Of a stretch of 22,684 nucleotides of DNA, positions 1-11,734 are shown piece by piece. The first letter of the stretch is position 1. Every line of letters starts with the position of its first letter. A program made the translations under genes and the position numbers. Source of the stretch: Utricularia gibba (lineage: Eukaryota; Streptophyta; Magnoliopsida; Lamiales; Lentibulariaceae); the NCBI GenBank assembly GCA_002189035.1, contig NEEC01000412.1:1-22684 (forward strand), in the 5' to 3' direction. A model generated the notes under the pieces. It worked only from the letters and a program-made list of their open reading frames with translations, ran no database searches and was not told where the DNA came from.

Positions 1-1036
1 TTCGAGCTTTGATGCATCCTCGGACGAAGAAGCTTTCAACACGGAAGCTGACCGGCACGGAAAGGGGTTCGAAACGGTATGCCGGGCGCAGCATGACTCA
101 TCACGGTTTTCAGGATATGGCCGAAATACCGAACGGTGTGCGAGGCCACCTTGAGGCTGCGGGTAGGAACACACCTAGAGCTTGTTCAGAGATCGCTCGA
201 AAACCCATACTTCACATCACCAATAAAACGCACATGTTTGGAAACCCGAAAATCACAATCGGGTCGATTCTCGTTTTCCGAGTCGCATCGTCGTGAACGT
301 GGTGGCCAATTTGTGGCACATCTGAAGGCTAAGATAAGGCGATAATTCGAGCTTTGATGCATCCTCGGACGAAGAAGCTTTCAACACGGAAGCTGACCGG
401 CACGGAAAGGGGTTCGAAACGGTATGCCGGGCGCAGCATGACTCATCACGGTTTTCAGGATATGGCCGAAATACCGAACGGTGTGCGAGGCCACCATGAG
501 GCTGCACGTAGGGACACACCCAGAGCTTGTTCAGAGATCGCCTCGAAAACCCATACTTCACGTCATCCAATAAAACGCAGATGTTTTGCAAGCGAAAATC
601 ACAATCGCGTCGATTCTCGTGTTCCGAGTCGCATCGTCGCGAACGTGGTGGCCAATTTGTGGCACATCTAAGGCTAAGATAAGGCGATAATTCGAGCTTT
701 GATGCATCCTCGGACGAAGAAGCTTTCAACACGGAAGCTGACCGGCACGGAAAGGGGTTCGAAACGGTATGCCGGGCGCAGCATGACTCATCACGGTTTT
801 CAGGATATGGCCGAAATACCGAACGGTGTGCGAGGCCACCATGAGGCTGCAGTAGGGACACACCCAGAGCTTGTTCAGAGATCGCCTCGAAAACCCATAC
901 TTCACGTCATCCAATAAAACGCAGATGTTTTGCAAGGCGAAAATCACAATCGCGTCGATTCTCGTGTTCCGAGTCGCATCGTCGCGAACGTGGTGGCCAA
1001 TTTGTGGCACATCTGAAGGCTAAGATAAGGCGATAA
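1..1036 (+). repeat. Units 1-3 of sub-array A
   Basis: Unit 1 (1-345) is an A2 type: gggtaggaacacac, an acctagag variant, atcgctcg, tcaccaa, cacatg, ggaaacccg, cgggtcg, gttttcc and cgtgaac. It alone has ccttgaggctgc where other units have ccatgaggctgc. Unit 2 (346-690) is A1 with acg at the variable site and tctaagg near its end. Unit 3 (691-1036) is a clean A1 unit with agt and tctgaagg, and serves as the reference for offsets. The order A2 then acg/tctaagg is seen again at units 7-8. Confidence 0.9.
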
Positions 1037-2420
1037 TTCGAGCTTTGATGCATCCTCGGACGAAGAAGCTTTCAACACGGAAGCTGACCGGCACGGAAAG
1101 GGGTTCGAAACGGTATGCCGGGCGCAGCATGACTCATCACGGTTTTCAGGATATGGCCGAAATACCGAACGGTGTGCGAGGCCACCATGAGGCTGCACGT
1201 AGGGACACACCAGAGCTTGTTCAGAGATCGCCTCGAAAACCCATACTTCACGTCATCCAATAAAACGCAGATGTTTTGCAAGGCGAAAATCACAATCGCG
1301 TCGATTCTCGTGTTCCGAGTCGCATCGTCGCGAACGTGGTGGCCAATTTGTGGCACATCTAAAGGCTAAGATAAGGCGATAATTCGAGCTTTGATGCATC
1401 CTCGGACGAAGAAGCTTTCAACACGGAAGCTGACCGGCACGGAAAGGGGTTCGAAACGGTATGCCGGCGCAGCATGACTCATCACGGTTTTCAGGATATG
1501 GCCGAAATACCGAACGGTGTGCGAGGCCACCATGAGGCTGCAGTAGGGACACACCCAGAGCTTGTTCAGAGATCGCCTCGAAAACCCATACTTCACGTCA
1601 TCCAATAAAACGCAGATGTTTTGCAAGGCGAAAATCACAATCGCGTCGATTCTCGTGTTCCGAGTCGCATCGTCGCGAACGTGGTGGCCAATTTGTGGCA
1701 CATCTGAAGGCTAAGATAAGGCGATAATTCGAGCTTTGATGCATCCTCGGACGAAGAAGCTTTCAACACGGAAGCTGACCGGCACGGAAAGGGGTTCGAA
1801 ACGGTATGCCGGGCGCAGCATGACTCATCACGGTTTTCAGGATATGGCCGAAATACCGAACGGTGTGCGAGGCCACCATGAGGCTGCACGTAGGGACACA
1901 CCCAGAGCTTGTTCAGAGATCGCCTCGAAAACCCATACTTCACGTCATCCAATAAAACGCAGATGTTTTGCAAGGCGAAAATCACAATCGCGTCGATTCT
2001 CGTGTTCCGAGTCGCATCGTCGCGAACGTGGTGGCCAATTTGTGGCACATCTGAAGGCTAAGATAAGGCGATAATTCGAGCTTTGATGCATCCTCGGACG
2101 AAGAAGCTTTCAACACGGAAGCTGACCGGCACGGAAAGGGGTTCGAAACGGTATGCCGGGCGCAGCATGACTCATCACGGTTTTCAGGATATGGCCGAAA
2201 TACCGAACGGTGTGCGAGGCCACCATGAGGCTGCGGGTAGGAACACACCTAGAGCTTGTTCAGAGATCGCCTCGAAAACCCATACTTCACGTCACCCAAT
2301 AAAACGCACATGTTTTGAAACCCGAAAATCACAATCGGTCGATTCTCGTTTTCCGAGTCGCATCGTCGTGAACGTGGTGGCCAATTTGTGGCACATCTGA
2401 AGGCTAAGATAAGGCGATAA
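1037..2420 (+). repeat. Units 4-7: first copy of a recurring four-unit allele block
   Basis: Unit 4 (1037-1382) is A1 with acg and tctaaagg. Unit 5 (1383-1727) is A1 with agt and tctgaagg. Unit 6 (1728-2074) is A1 with acg and tctgaagg. Unit 7 (2075-2420) is A2 with gggtaggaac, tcaccc, cacatg, gaaacccg, gttttcc and cgtgaac. The same order of alleles recurs at 3456-4835 and 8972-10354 with near-equal block length (1384, 1380 and 1383 bp). Private changes include caccagag in unit 4 and gccggcgc in unit 5, so the copies are related but not identical. A chance arrangement of common alleles is not excluded. Confidence 0.55.
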
Positions 2421-3455
2421 TTCGAGCTCTGATGCATCCTCGGACGAAGAAGCTTTCAACACGGAAGCTGACCGGCACGGAAAGGGGTTCGAAACGGTAT
2501 GCGGGCGCAGCATGACTCATCACGGTTTTCAGGATATGGCCGAAATACCGAACGGTGTGCGAGGCCACCATGAGGCTGCACGTAGGGACACACCCAGAGC
2601 TTGTTCAGAGATCGCCTCGAAAACCCATACTTCACGTCATCCAATAAAACGCAGATGTTTTGCAAGGCAAAATCACAATCGCGTCGATTCTCGTTTCCGA
2701 GTCGCATCGTCGCGAACGTGGTGGCCAATTTGTGGCACATCTAAGGCTAAGATAAGGCGATAATTCGAGCTTTGATGCATCCTCGGACGAAGAAGCTTTC
2801 AACACGGAAGCTGACCGGCACGGAAAGGGGTTCGAAACGGTATGCCGGGCGCAGCATGACTCATCACGGTTTTCAGGATATGGCCGAAATACCGAACGGT
2901 GTGCGAGGCCACCATGAGGCTGCAGGTAGGGACACACCCAGAGCTTGTTCAGAGATCGCCTCGAAAACCCATACTTCACGTCATCCAATAAAACGCAGAT
3001 GTTTTGCAAACCCGAAAATCACAATCGGGTCGATTCTCGTTTTCCGAGTCGCATCGTCGCGAACGTGGTGGCCAATTTGTGGCACATCTGAAGGCTAAGA
3101 TAAGGCGATAATTCGAGCTTTGATGCATCCTCGGACGAAGAAGCTTTCAACACGGAAGCTGACCGGCACGGAAAGGGGTTCGAAACGGTATGCCGGGCGC
3201 AGCATGACTCATCACGGTTTTCAGGATATGGCCGAAATACCGAACGGTGTGCGAGGCCACCATGAGGCTGCAGTAGGGACACACCAGAGCTTGTTCAGAG
3301 ATCGCCTCGAAAACCCATACTTCACGTCATCCAATAAAACGCACATGTTTGCAAGCCGAAAATCACAATCGGGTCGATTCTCGTTTTCCGAGTCGCATCG
3401 TCGTGAACGTGGTGGCCAATTTGTGGCACATCTGAAGGCTAAGATAAGGCGATAA
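2421..3455 (+). repeat. Units 8-10 of sub-array A, unit 8 with a B-like start
   Basis: Unit 8 (2421-2763) carries gagctc at its start, the B diagnostic, but otherwise reads as A (AAGCTT, cagcatgac, ctaagataagg). It also has atgcgggcg, acg, gcaaggcaaaa, gtttcc and tctaagg. Unit 9 (2764-3111) has agg and a mixed 3' half: cagatg with gcaaacccg, cgggtcg and gttttcc, but cgcgaac. At 348 bp it is the longest unit. Unit 10 (3112-3455) has agt with the A2 3' half and cgtgaac. Units 8-10 thus combine A1, A2 and one B allele. Confidence 0.85.
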
Positions 3456-4835
3456 TTCGAGCTTTGATGCATCCTCGGACGAAGAAGCTTTCAACACGGA
3501 AGCTGACCGGCACGGAAAGGGGTTCGAAACGGTATGCGGGCGCAGCATGACTCATCACGGTTTTCAGGATATGGCCGAAATACCGAACGGTGTGCGAGGC
3601 CACCATGAGGCTGCACGTAGGGACACACCCAGAGCTTGTTCAGAGATCGCCTCGAAAACCCATACTTCACGTCATCCAATAAAACGCAGATGTTTTGCAA
3701 GGCGAAAATCACAATCGCGTCGATTCTCGTGTTCCGAGTCGCATCGTCGCGAACGTGGTGGCCAATTTGTGGCACATCTAAAGGCTAAGATAAGGCGATA
3801 ATTCGAGCTTTGATGCATCCTCGGACGAAGAAGCTTTCAACACGGAAGCTGACCGGCACGGAAAGGGGTTCGAAACGGTATGCCGGGCGCAGCATGACTC
3901 ATCACGGTTTTCAGGATATGGCCGAAATACCGAACGGTGTGCGAGGCCACCATGAGGCTGCAGTAGGGACACACCCAGAGCTTGTTCAGAGATCGCCTCG
4001 AAAACCCATACTTCACGTCATCCAATAAAACGCAGATGTTTTGCAAGGCGAAAATCACAATCGCGTCGATTCTCGTGTTCCGAGTCGCATCGTCGCGAAC
4101 GTGGTGGCCAATTTGTGGCACATCTGAAGGCTAAGATAAGGCGATAATTCGAGCTTTGATGCATCCTCGACGAAGAAGCTTTCAACACGGAAGCTGACCG
4201 GCACGGAAAGGGGTTCGAAACGGTATGCCGGGCGCAGCTTGACTCATCACGGTTTTCAGGATATGGCCGAAATACCGAACGGTGTGCGAGGCCACCATGA
4301 GGCTGCAGTAGGGACACACCAGAGCTTGTTCAGAGATCGCCTCGAAAACCCATACTTCACGTCATCCAATAAAACGCAGATGTTTTGCAAGCGAAAATCA
4401 CAATCGGTCGATTCTCGTGTTCCGAGTCGCATCGTCGCGAACGTGGTGGCCAATTTGTGGCACATCTGAAGGCTAAGATAAGGCGATAATTCGAGCTTTG
4501 ATGCATCCTCGGACGAAGAAGCTTTCAACACGGAAGCTGACCGGCACGGAAAGGGGTTCGAAACGGTATGCCGGGCGCAGCATGACTCATCACGGTTTTC
4601 AGGATATGGCCGAAATACCGAACGGTGTGCGAGGCCACCATGAGGCTGCGGGTAGGAACACACCCAGAGCTTGTTCAGAGATCGCCTCGAAAACCCATAC
4701 TTCACGTCACCCAATAAAACGCACATGTTTGCAAACCGAAAATCACAATCGGGTCGATTCTCGTTTTCCGAGTCGCATCGTCGCGAACGTGGTGGCCAAT
4801 TTGTGGCACATCTGAAGGCTAAGATAAGGCGATAA
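3456..4835 (+). repeat. Units 11-14: second copy of the recurring four-unit block
   Basis: Unit 11 (3456-3801) is A1 with acg, tctaaagg and atgcgggcg. Unit 12 (3802-4147) is A1 with agt and tctgaagg. Unit 13 (4148-4489) has the rare cagcttgac allele, agt, caccagag, gcaagcg, cggtcg and a one-base-shorter cctcgacg near its start. Unit 14 (4490-4835) has gggtaggaac, tcaccc, cacatg, gcaaaccg, cgggtcg and gttttcc. The rare cagcttgac allele is otherwise seen only in unit 29, which holds the same slot of the third block. That is the best evidence that these blocks share descent. Confidence 0.6.
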
Positions 4836-5869
4836 TTCGAGCTTTGATGCATCCTCGGACGAAGAAGCTTTCAACACGGAAGCTGACCGGCACGGAAAGG
4901 GGTTCGAAACGGTATGCCGGGCGCAGCATGACTCATCACGGTTTTCAGGATATGGCCGAAATACCGAACGGTGTGCGAGGCCACCATGAGGCTGCAGTAG
5001 GGACACACCCAGAGCTTGTTCAGAGATCGCCTCGAAAACCCATACTTCACGTCATCCAATAAAACGCAGATGTTTTGCAAGGCGAAAAATCACAATCGGT
5101 CGATTCTCGTGTTCCGAGTCGCATCGTCGCGAACGTGGTGGCCAATTTGTGGCACATCTGAAGGCTAAGATAAGGCGATAATTCGAGCTTTGATGCATCC
5201 TCGGACGAAGAAGCTTTCAACACGGAAGCTGACCGGCACGGAAAGGGGTTCGAAACGGTATGCCGGGCGCAGCATGACTCATCACGGTTTTCAGGATATG
5301 GCCGAAATACCGAACGGTGTGCGAGGCCACCATGAGGCTGCACGTAGGGACACACCCAGAGCTTGTTCAGAGATCGCCTCGAAAACCCATACTTCACGTC
5401 ATCCAATAAAACGCAGATGTTTGGAACCGAAAATCACAATCGGGTCGATTCTCGTTTTCCGAGTCGCATCGTCGCGAACGTGGTGGCCAATTTGTGGCAC
5501 ATCTGAAGGCTAAGATAAGGCGATAATTCGAGCTTTGATGCATCCTCGGACGAAGAAGCTTTCAACACGGAAGCTGACCGGCACGGAAAGGGGTTCGAAA
5601 CGGTATGCCGGGCGCAGCATGACTCATCACGGTTTTCAGGATATGGCCGAAATACCGAACGGTGTGCGAGGCCACCATGAGGCTGCACGTAGGGACACAC
5701 CCAGAGCTTGTTCAGAGATCGCCTCGAAACCATACTTCACGTCATCCAATAAAACGCACATGTTTGAAACCGAAAATCACAATCGGGTCGATTCTCGTTT
5801 TCCGAGTCGCATCGTCGCGAACGTGGTGGCCAATTTGTGGCACATCTGAAGGCTAAGATAAGGCGATAA
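4836..5869 (+). repeat. Units 15-17 of sub-array A
   Basis: Unit 15 (4836-5181) has agt, gcaaggcg with an extra A, cggtcg and gtgttcc. Unit 16 (5182-5526) has acg and cagatg, then a contracted ggaaccg, cgggtcg and gttttcc: an A1 front joined to an A2 back. Unit 17 (5527-5869) has acg, cgaaacc in place of cgaaaaccc, then cacatg, gaaaccg, cgggtcg and gttttcc. All three keep tctgaagg and cgcgaac. Confidence 0.88.
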
Positions 5870-7596
5870 TTCGAGCTTTGATGCATCCTCGGACGAAGAA
5901 GCTTTCAACACGGAAGCTGACCGGCACGGAAAGGGGTTCGAAACGGTATGCCGGGCGCAGCATGACTCATCACGGTTTTCAGGATATGGCCGAAATACCG
6001 AACGGTGTGCGAGGCCACCATGAGGCTGCACGTAGGGACACACCCAGAGCTTGTTCAGAGATCGCCTCGAAAACCCATACTTCACGTCATCCAATAAAAC
6101 GCAGATGTTTTGCAAGGCGAAAATCACAATCGCGTCGATTCTCGTGTTCCGAGTCGCATCGTCGCGAACGTGGTGGCCAATTTGTGGCACATCTGAAGGC
6201 TAAGATAAGGCGATAATTCGAGCTTTGATGCATCCTCGGACGAAGAAGCTTTCAACACGGAAGCTGACCGGCACGGAAAGGGGTTCGAAACGGTATGCCG
6301 GGCGCAGCATGACTCATCACGGTTTTCAGGATATGGCCGAAATACCGAACGGTGTGCGAGGCCACCATGAGGCTGCAGTAGGGACACACCCAGAGCTTGT
6401 TCAGAGATCGCCTCGAAAACCCATACTTCACGTCATCCAATAAAACGCAGATGTTTGCAAGGCGAAAATCACAATCGGTCGATTCTCGTGTTCCGAGTCG
6501 CATCGTCGCGAACGTGGTGGCCAATTTGTGGCACATCTGAAGGCTAAGATAAGGCGATAATTCGAGCTTTGATGCATCCTCGGACGAAGAAGCTTTCAAC
6601 ACGGAAGCTGACCGGCACGGAAAGGGGTTCGAAACGGTATGCCGGGCGCAGCATGACTCATCACGGTTTTCAGGATATGGCCGAAATACCGAACGGTGTG
6701 CGAGGCCACCATGAGGCTGCACGTAGGGACACACCCAGAGCTTGTTCAGAGATCGCCTCGAAAACCCATACTTCACGTCATCCAATAAAACGCAGATGTT
6801 TTGCAAGGCGAAAATCACAATCGGGTCGATTCTCGTTTTCCGAGTCGCATCGTCGCGAACGTGGTGGCCAATTTGTGGCACATCTGAAGGCTAAGATAAG
6901 GCGATAATTCGAGCTTTGATGCATCCTCGGACGAAGAAGCTTTCAACACGGAAGCTGACCGGCACGGAAAGGGGTTCGAAACGGTATGCCGGGCGCAGCA
7001 TGACTCATCACGGTTTTCAGGATATGGCCGAAATACCGAACGGTGTGCGAGGCCACCATGAGGCTGCAGTAGGGACACACCCAGAGCTTGTTCAGAGATC
7101 GCCTCGAAAACCCATACTTCACGTCATCCAATAAAACGCAGATGTTTTGCAAGCGAAAATCACAATCGCGTCGATTCTCGTTTCCGAGTCGCATCGTCGC
7201 GAACGTGGTGGCCAATTTGTGGCACATCTGAAGGCTAAGATAAGGCGATAATTCGAGCTTTGATGCATCCTCGGACGAAGAAGCTTTCAACACGGAAGCT
7301 GACCGGCACGGAAAGGGGTTCGAAACGGTATGCCGGGCGCAGCATGACTCATCACGGTTTTCAGGATATGGCCGAAATACCGAACGGTGTGCGAGGCCAC
7401 CATGAGGCTGCAAGGAGGACACACCCAGAGCTTGTTCAGAGATCGCCTCGAAAACCCATACTTCACGTCATCCAATAAAACGCAGATGTTTTGCAAGGCG
7501 AAAATCACAATCGGTCGATTCTCGTGTTCCGAGTCGCATCGTCGCGAACGTGGTGGCCAATTTGTGGCACATCTGAAGGCTAAGATAAGGCGATAA
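5870..7596 (+). repeat. Units 18-22 of sub-array A
   Basis: Units 18 (5870), 19 (6217), 20 (6561), 21 (6908) and 22 (7252) alternate acg, agt, acg, agt and a private caaggagg at the variable site. Units 18, 19 and 22 end in gtgttcc. Unit 20 has an A1 gcaaggcg followed by A2 cgggtcg and gttttcc. Unit 21 has gtttcc. Units 19 and 22 carry cggtcg, one base shorter than cgcgtcg or cgggtcg. This is the longest run with no gggtagg-type unit in sub-array A. Confidence 0.88.
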
Positions 7597-8971
7597 TTCG
7601 AGCTTTGATGCATCCTCGGACGAAGAAGCTTTCAACACGGAAGCTGACCGGCACGGAAAGGGGTTCGAAACGGTATGCCGGGCGCAGCATGACTCATCAC
7701 GGTTTTCAGGATATGGCCGAAATACCGAACGGTGTGCGAGGCCACCATGAGGCTGCGGTAGGGAACACACCAGAGCTTGTTCAGAGATCGCCTCGAAAAC
7801 CCATACTTCACGTCACCCAATAAAACGCAGATGTTTTGAAGAAAATCACAATCGGGTCGATTCTCGTTTTCCGAGTCGCATCGTCGCGAACGTGGTGGCC
7901 AATTTGTGGCACATCTGAAGGCTAAGATAAGGCGATAATTCGAGCTTTGATGCATCCTCGGACGAAGAAGCTTTCAACACGGAAGCTGACCGGCACGGAA
8001 AGGGGTTCGAAACGGTATGCCGGGCGCAGCATGACTCATCACGGTTTTCAGGATATGGCCGAAATACCGAACGGTGTGCGAGGCCACCATGAGGCTGCGG
8101 GTAGGGACACACCCAGAGCTTGTTCAGAGATCGCCTCGAAAACCCATACTTCACGTCATCCAATAAAACGCAGATGTTTGCAAGAAAATCACAATCGCGT
8201 CGATTCTCGTTTCCGAGTCGCATCGTCGCGAACGTGGTGGCCAATTTGTGGCACATCTGAAGGCTAAGATAAGGCGATAATTCGAGCTTTGATGCATCCT
8301 CGGACGAAGAAGCTTTCAACACGGAAGCTGACCGGCACGGAAAGGGGTTCGAAACGGTATGCCGGGCGCAGCATGACTCATCACGGTTTTCAGGATATGG
8401 CCGAAATACCGAACGGTGTGCGAGGCCACCATGAGGCTGCACGTAGGGACACACCCAGAGCTTGTTCAGAGATCGCCTCGAAAACCCATACTTCACGTCA
8501 TCCAATAAAACGCAGATGTTTGGAAACCCGAAAATCACAATCGGGTCGATTCTCGTTTTCCGAGTCGCATCGTCGCGAACGTGGTGGCCAATTTGTGGCA
8601 CATCTGAAGGCTAAGATAAGGCGATAATTCGAGCTTTGATGCATCCTCGGACGAAGAAGCTTTCAACACGGAAGCTGACCGGCACGGAAAGGGGTTCGAA
8701 ACGGTATGCCGGGCGCAGCATGACTCATCACGGTTTTCAGGATATGGCCGAAATACCGAACGGTGTGCGAGGCCACCATGAGGCTGCAGTAGGGACACAC
8801 CAGAGCTTGTTCAGAGATCGCCTCGAAAACCCATACTTCACGTCATCCAATAAAACGCAGATGTTTGCAAGGCGAAAATCACAATCGCGTCGATTCTCGT
8901 GTTCCGAGTCGCATCGTCGCGAACGTGGTGGCCAATTTGTGGCACATCTGAAGGCTAAGATAAGGCGATAA
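7597..8971 (+). repeat. Units 23-26 of sub-array A
   Basis: Unit 23 (7597-7938) has ggtagggaac, tcaccc and a shortened gttttgaagaaaa. Unit 24 (7939-8280) has gggtaggg, tcatcc and a shortened gtttgcaagaaaa; both are 342 bp. Unit 25 (8281-8627) has acg and cagatg, then ggaaacccg, cgggtcg and gttttcc. Unit 26 (8628-8971) is A1 with agt and caccagag. The two neighbouring deletions in units 23 and 24 remove slightly different bases at the same spot, offset about 244-249. Confidence 0.87.
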
Positions 8972-10354
8972 TTCGAGCTTTGATGCATCCTCGGACGAAG
9001 AAGCTTTCAACACGGAAGCTGACCGGCACGGAAAGGGGTTCGAAACGGTATGCCGGGCGCAGCATGACTCATCACGGTTTTCAGGATATGGCCGAAATAC
9101 CGAACGGTGTGCGAGGCCACCATGAGGCTGCACGTAGGGACACACCCAGAGCTTGTTCAGAGATCGCCTCGAAAACCATACTTCACGTCATCCAATAAAA
9201 CGCAGATGTTTTGCAAGGCGAAAATCACAATCGCGTCGATTCTCGTGTTCCGAGTCGCATCGTCGCGAACGTGGTGGCCAATTTGTGGCACATCTAAAGG
9301 CTAAGATAAGGCGATAATTCGAGCTTTGATGCATCCTCGGACGAAGAAGCTTTCAACACGGAAGCTGACCGGCACGGAAAGGGGTTCGAAACGGTATGCC
9401 GGGCAGCATGACTCATCACGGTTTTCAGGATATGGCCGAAATACCGAACGGTGTGCGAGGCCACCATGAGGCTGCAGTAGGGACACACCCAGAGCTTGTT
9501 CAGAGATCGCCTCGAAAACCCATACTTCACGTCATCCAATAAAACGCAGATGTTTTGCAAGGCGAAAATCACAATCGCGTCGATTCTCGTGTTCCGAGTC
9601 GCATCGTCGCGAACGTGGTGGCCAATTTGTGGCACATCTGAAGGCTAAGATAAGGCGATAATTCGAGCTTTGATGCATCCTCGGACGAAGAAGCTTTCAA
9701 CACGGAAGCTGACCGGCACGGAAAGGGGTTCGAAACGGTATGCCGGGCGCAGCTTGACTCATCACGGTTTTCAGGATATGGCCGAAATACCGAACGGTGT
9801 GCGAGGCCACCATGAGGCTGCACGTAGGGACACACCCAGAGCTTGTTCAGAGATCGCCTCGAAAACCCATACTTCACGTCATCCAATAAAACGCAGATGT
9901 TTTGCAAGGCGAAAATCACAATCGGGTCGATTCTCGTGTTCCGAGTCGCATCGTCGCGAACGTGGTGGCCAATTTGTGGCACATCTGAAGGCTAAGATAA
10001 GGCGATAATTCGAGCTTTGATGCATCCTCGGACGAAGAAGCTTTCAACACGGAAGCTGACCGGCACGGAAAGGGGTTCGAAACGGTATGCCGGGCGCAGC
10101 ATGACTCATCACGGTTTTCAGGATATGGCCGAAATACCGAACGGTGTGCGAGGCCACCATGAGGCTGCGGGTAGGGACACACCAGAGCTTGTTCAGAGAT
10201 CGCCTCGAAAACCCATACTTCACGTCACCCAATAAAACGCACATGTTTGGAAACCCGAAAATCACAATCGGGTCGATTCTCGTTTTCCGAGTCGCATCGT
10301 CGTGAACGTGGTGGCCAATTTGTGGCACATCTGAAGGCTAAGATAAGGCGATAA
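8972..10354 (+). repeat. Units 27-30: third copy of the recurring four-unit block
   Basis: Unit 27 (8972-9317) is A1 with acg, cgaaaacca and tctaaagg. Unit 28 (9318-9661) is A1 with agt, tctgaagg and a two-base loss giving gccgggcagc. Unit 29 (9662-10008) has the rare cagcttgac allele, acg, cgggtcg and gtgttcc. Unit 30 (10009-10354) is A2 with gggtaggg, tcaccc, cacatg, ggaaacccg, cgggtcg, gttttcc and cgtgaac. Slot by slot this matches units 4-7 and 11-14 at most diagnostic sites. Confidence 0.6.
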
Positions 10355-11734
10355 TTCGAGCTTTGATGATCCTCGGACGAAGAAGCTTTCAACACGGAAG
10401 CTGACCGGCACGGAAAGGGGTTCGAAACGGTATGCCGGGCGCAGCATGACTCATCACGGTTTTCAGGATATGGCCGAAATACCGAACGGTGTGCGAGGCC
10501 ACCATGAGGCTGCAGGTAGGGACACACCCAGAGCTTGTTCAGAGATCGCCTCGAAAACCCATACTTCACGTCATCCAATAAAACGCAGATGTTTGCAAGG
10601 CGAAAATCACAATCGGTCGATTCTCGTTTTTCCGAGTCGCATCGTCGCGAACGTGGTGGCCAATTTGTGGCACATCTGAAGGCTAAGATAAGGCGATAAT
10701 TCGAGCTTTGATGCATCCTCGGACGAAGAAGCTTTCAACACGGAAGCTGACCGGCACGGAAAGGGGTTCGAAACGGTATGCCGGGCGCAGCATGACTCAT
10801 CACGGTTTTCAGGATATGGCCGAAATACCGAACGGTGTGCGAGGCCACCATGAGGCTGCACGTAGGGACACACCCAGAGCTTGTTCAGAGATCGCCTCGA
10901 AAACCCATACTTCACGTCATCAATAAAACGCACATGTTTGCAACCGAAAATCACAATCGGGTCGATTCTCGTTTTCCGAGTCGCATCGTCGCGAACGTGG
11001 TGGCCAATTTGTGGCACATCTGAAGGCTAAGATAAGGCGATAATTCGAGCTTTGATGCATCCTCGGACGAAGAAGCTTTCAACACGGAAGCTGACCGGCA
11101 CGGAAAGGGGTTCGAAACGGTATGCGGGCGCAGCATGACTCATCACGGTTTTCAGGATATGGCCGAAATACCGAACGGTGTGCGAGGCCACCATGAGGCT
11201 GCAGTAGGGACACACCCAGAGCTTGTTCAGAGATCGCCTCGAAAACCCATACTTCACGTCATCCAATAAAACGCAGATGTTTTGCAAGGCGAAAATCACA
11301 ATCGCGTCGATTCTCGTGTTCCGAGTCGCATCGTCGCGAACGTGGTGGCCAATTTGTGGCACATCTGAAGGCTAAGATAAGGCGATAATTCGAGCTTTGA
11401 TGCATCCTCGGACGAAGAAGCTTTCAACACGGAAGCTGACCGGCACGGAAAGGGGTTCGAAACGGTATGCCGGGCGCAGCATGACTCATCACGGTTTTCA
11501 GGATATGGCCGAAATACCGAACGGTGTGCGAGGCCACCATGAGGCTGCAGTAGGGACACACCCAGAGCTTGTTCAGAGATCGCCTCGAAAACCCATACTT
11601 CACGTCATCCAATAAAACGCAGATGTTTTGCAAGCCGAAAATCACAATCGCGTCGATTCTCGTGTTCCGAGTCGCATCGTCGCGAACGTGGTGGCCAATT
11701 TGTGGCACATCTGAAGGCTAAGATAAGGCGATAA
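10355..11734 (+). repeat. Units 31-34 of sub-array A
   Basis: Unit 31 (10355-10699) has lost one base in ATGCAT (gatgatcc). It carries agg, cggtcg and gtttttcc. Unit 32 (10700-11043) has acg, tcatcaa, cacatg, gcaaccg, cgggtcg and gttttcc. Unit 33 (11044-11388) has atgcgggcg and agt with a plain A1 3' half. Unit 34 (11389-11734) is A1 with agt and gcaagccg, the form that is standard in sub-array B. The atgcgggcg allele follows an A2 unit here (32 to 33), as it does at 7 to 8 and 10 to 11. Confidence 0.87.

Noticed and set aside
691-1036. tRNA gene suggested by the ggttcgaaac core
   Set aside because: The flanking bases do not form a T-arm stem, and no acceptor, D or anticodon arm can be drawn around it.
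691-1036. AATAAA at offset 223-228 as a real polyadenylation signal
   Set aside because: It is present in nearly every unit as part of the conserved repeat, with no gene upstream. A six-base word is weak evidence by itself.
1736-2074. Plus-strand open frame of up to 112 codons starting near each unit start
   Set aside because: It occurs in many units but is truncated or frameshifted in others at the variable sites. It has no recognisable domain, and the C-terminal part differs by frame between units. Best read as chance openness of a CpG-rich repeat.
7846-8601. Minus-strand open frame of 251 codons, and a similar one of 209 codons at 6252-6881
   Set aside because: They are read-throughs of the satellite. 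The same peptide segments repeat every unit and change frame with each small indel. Lengths vary from unit to unit with no conserved end, so selection on coding is not supported.
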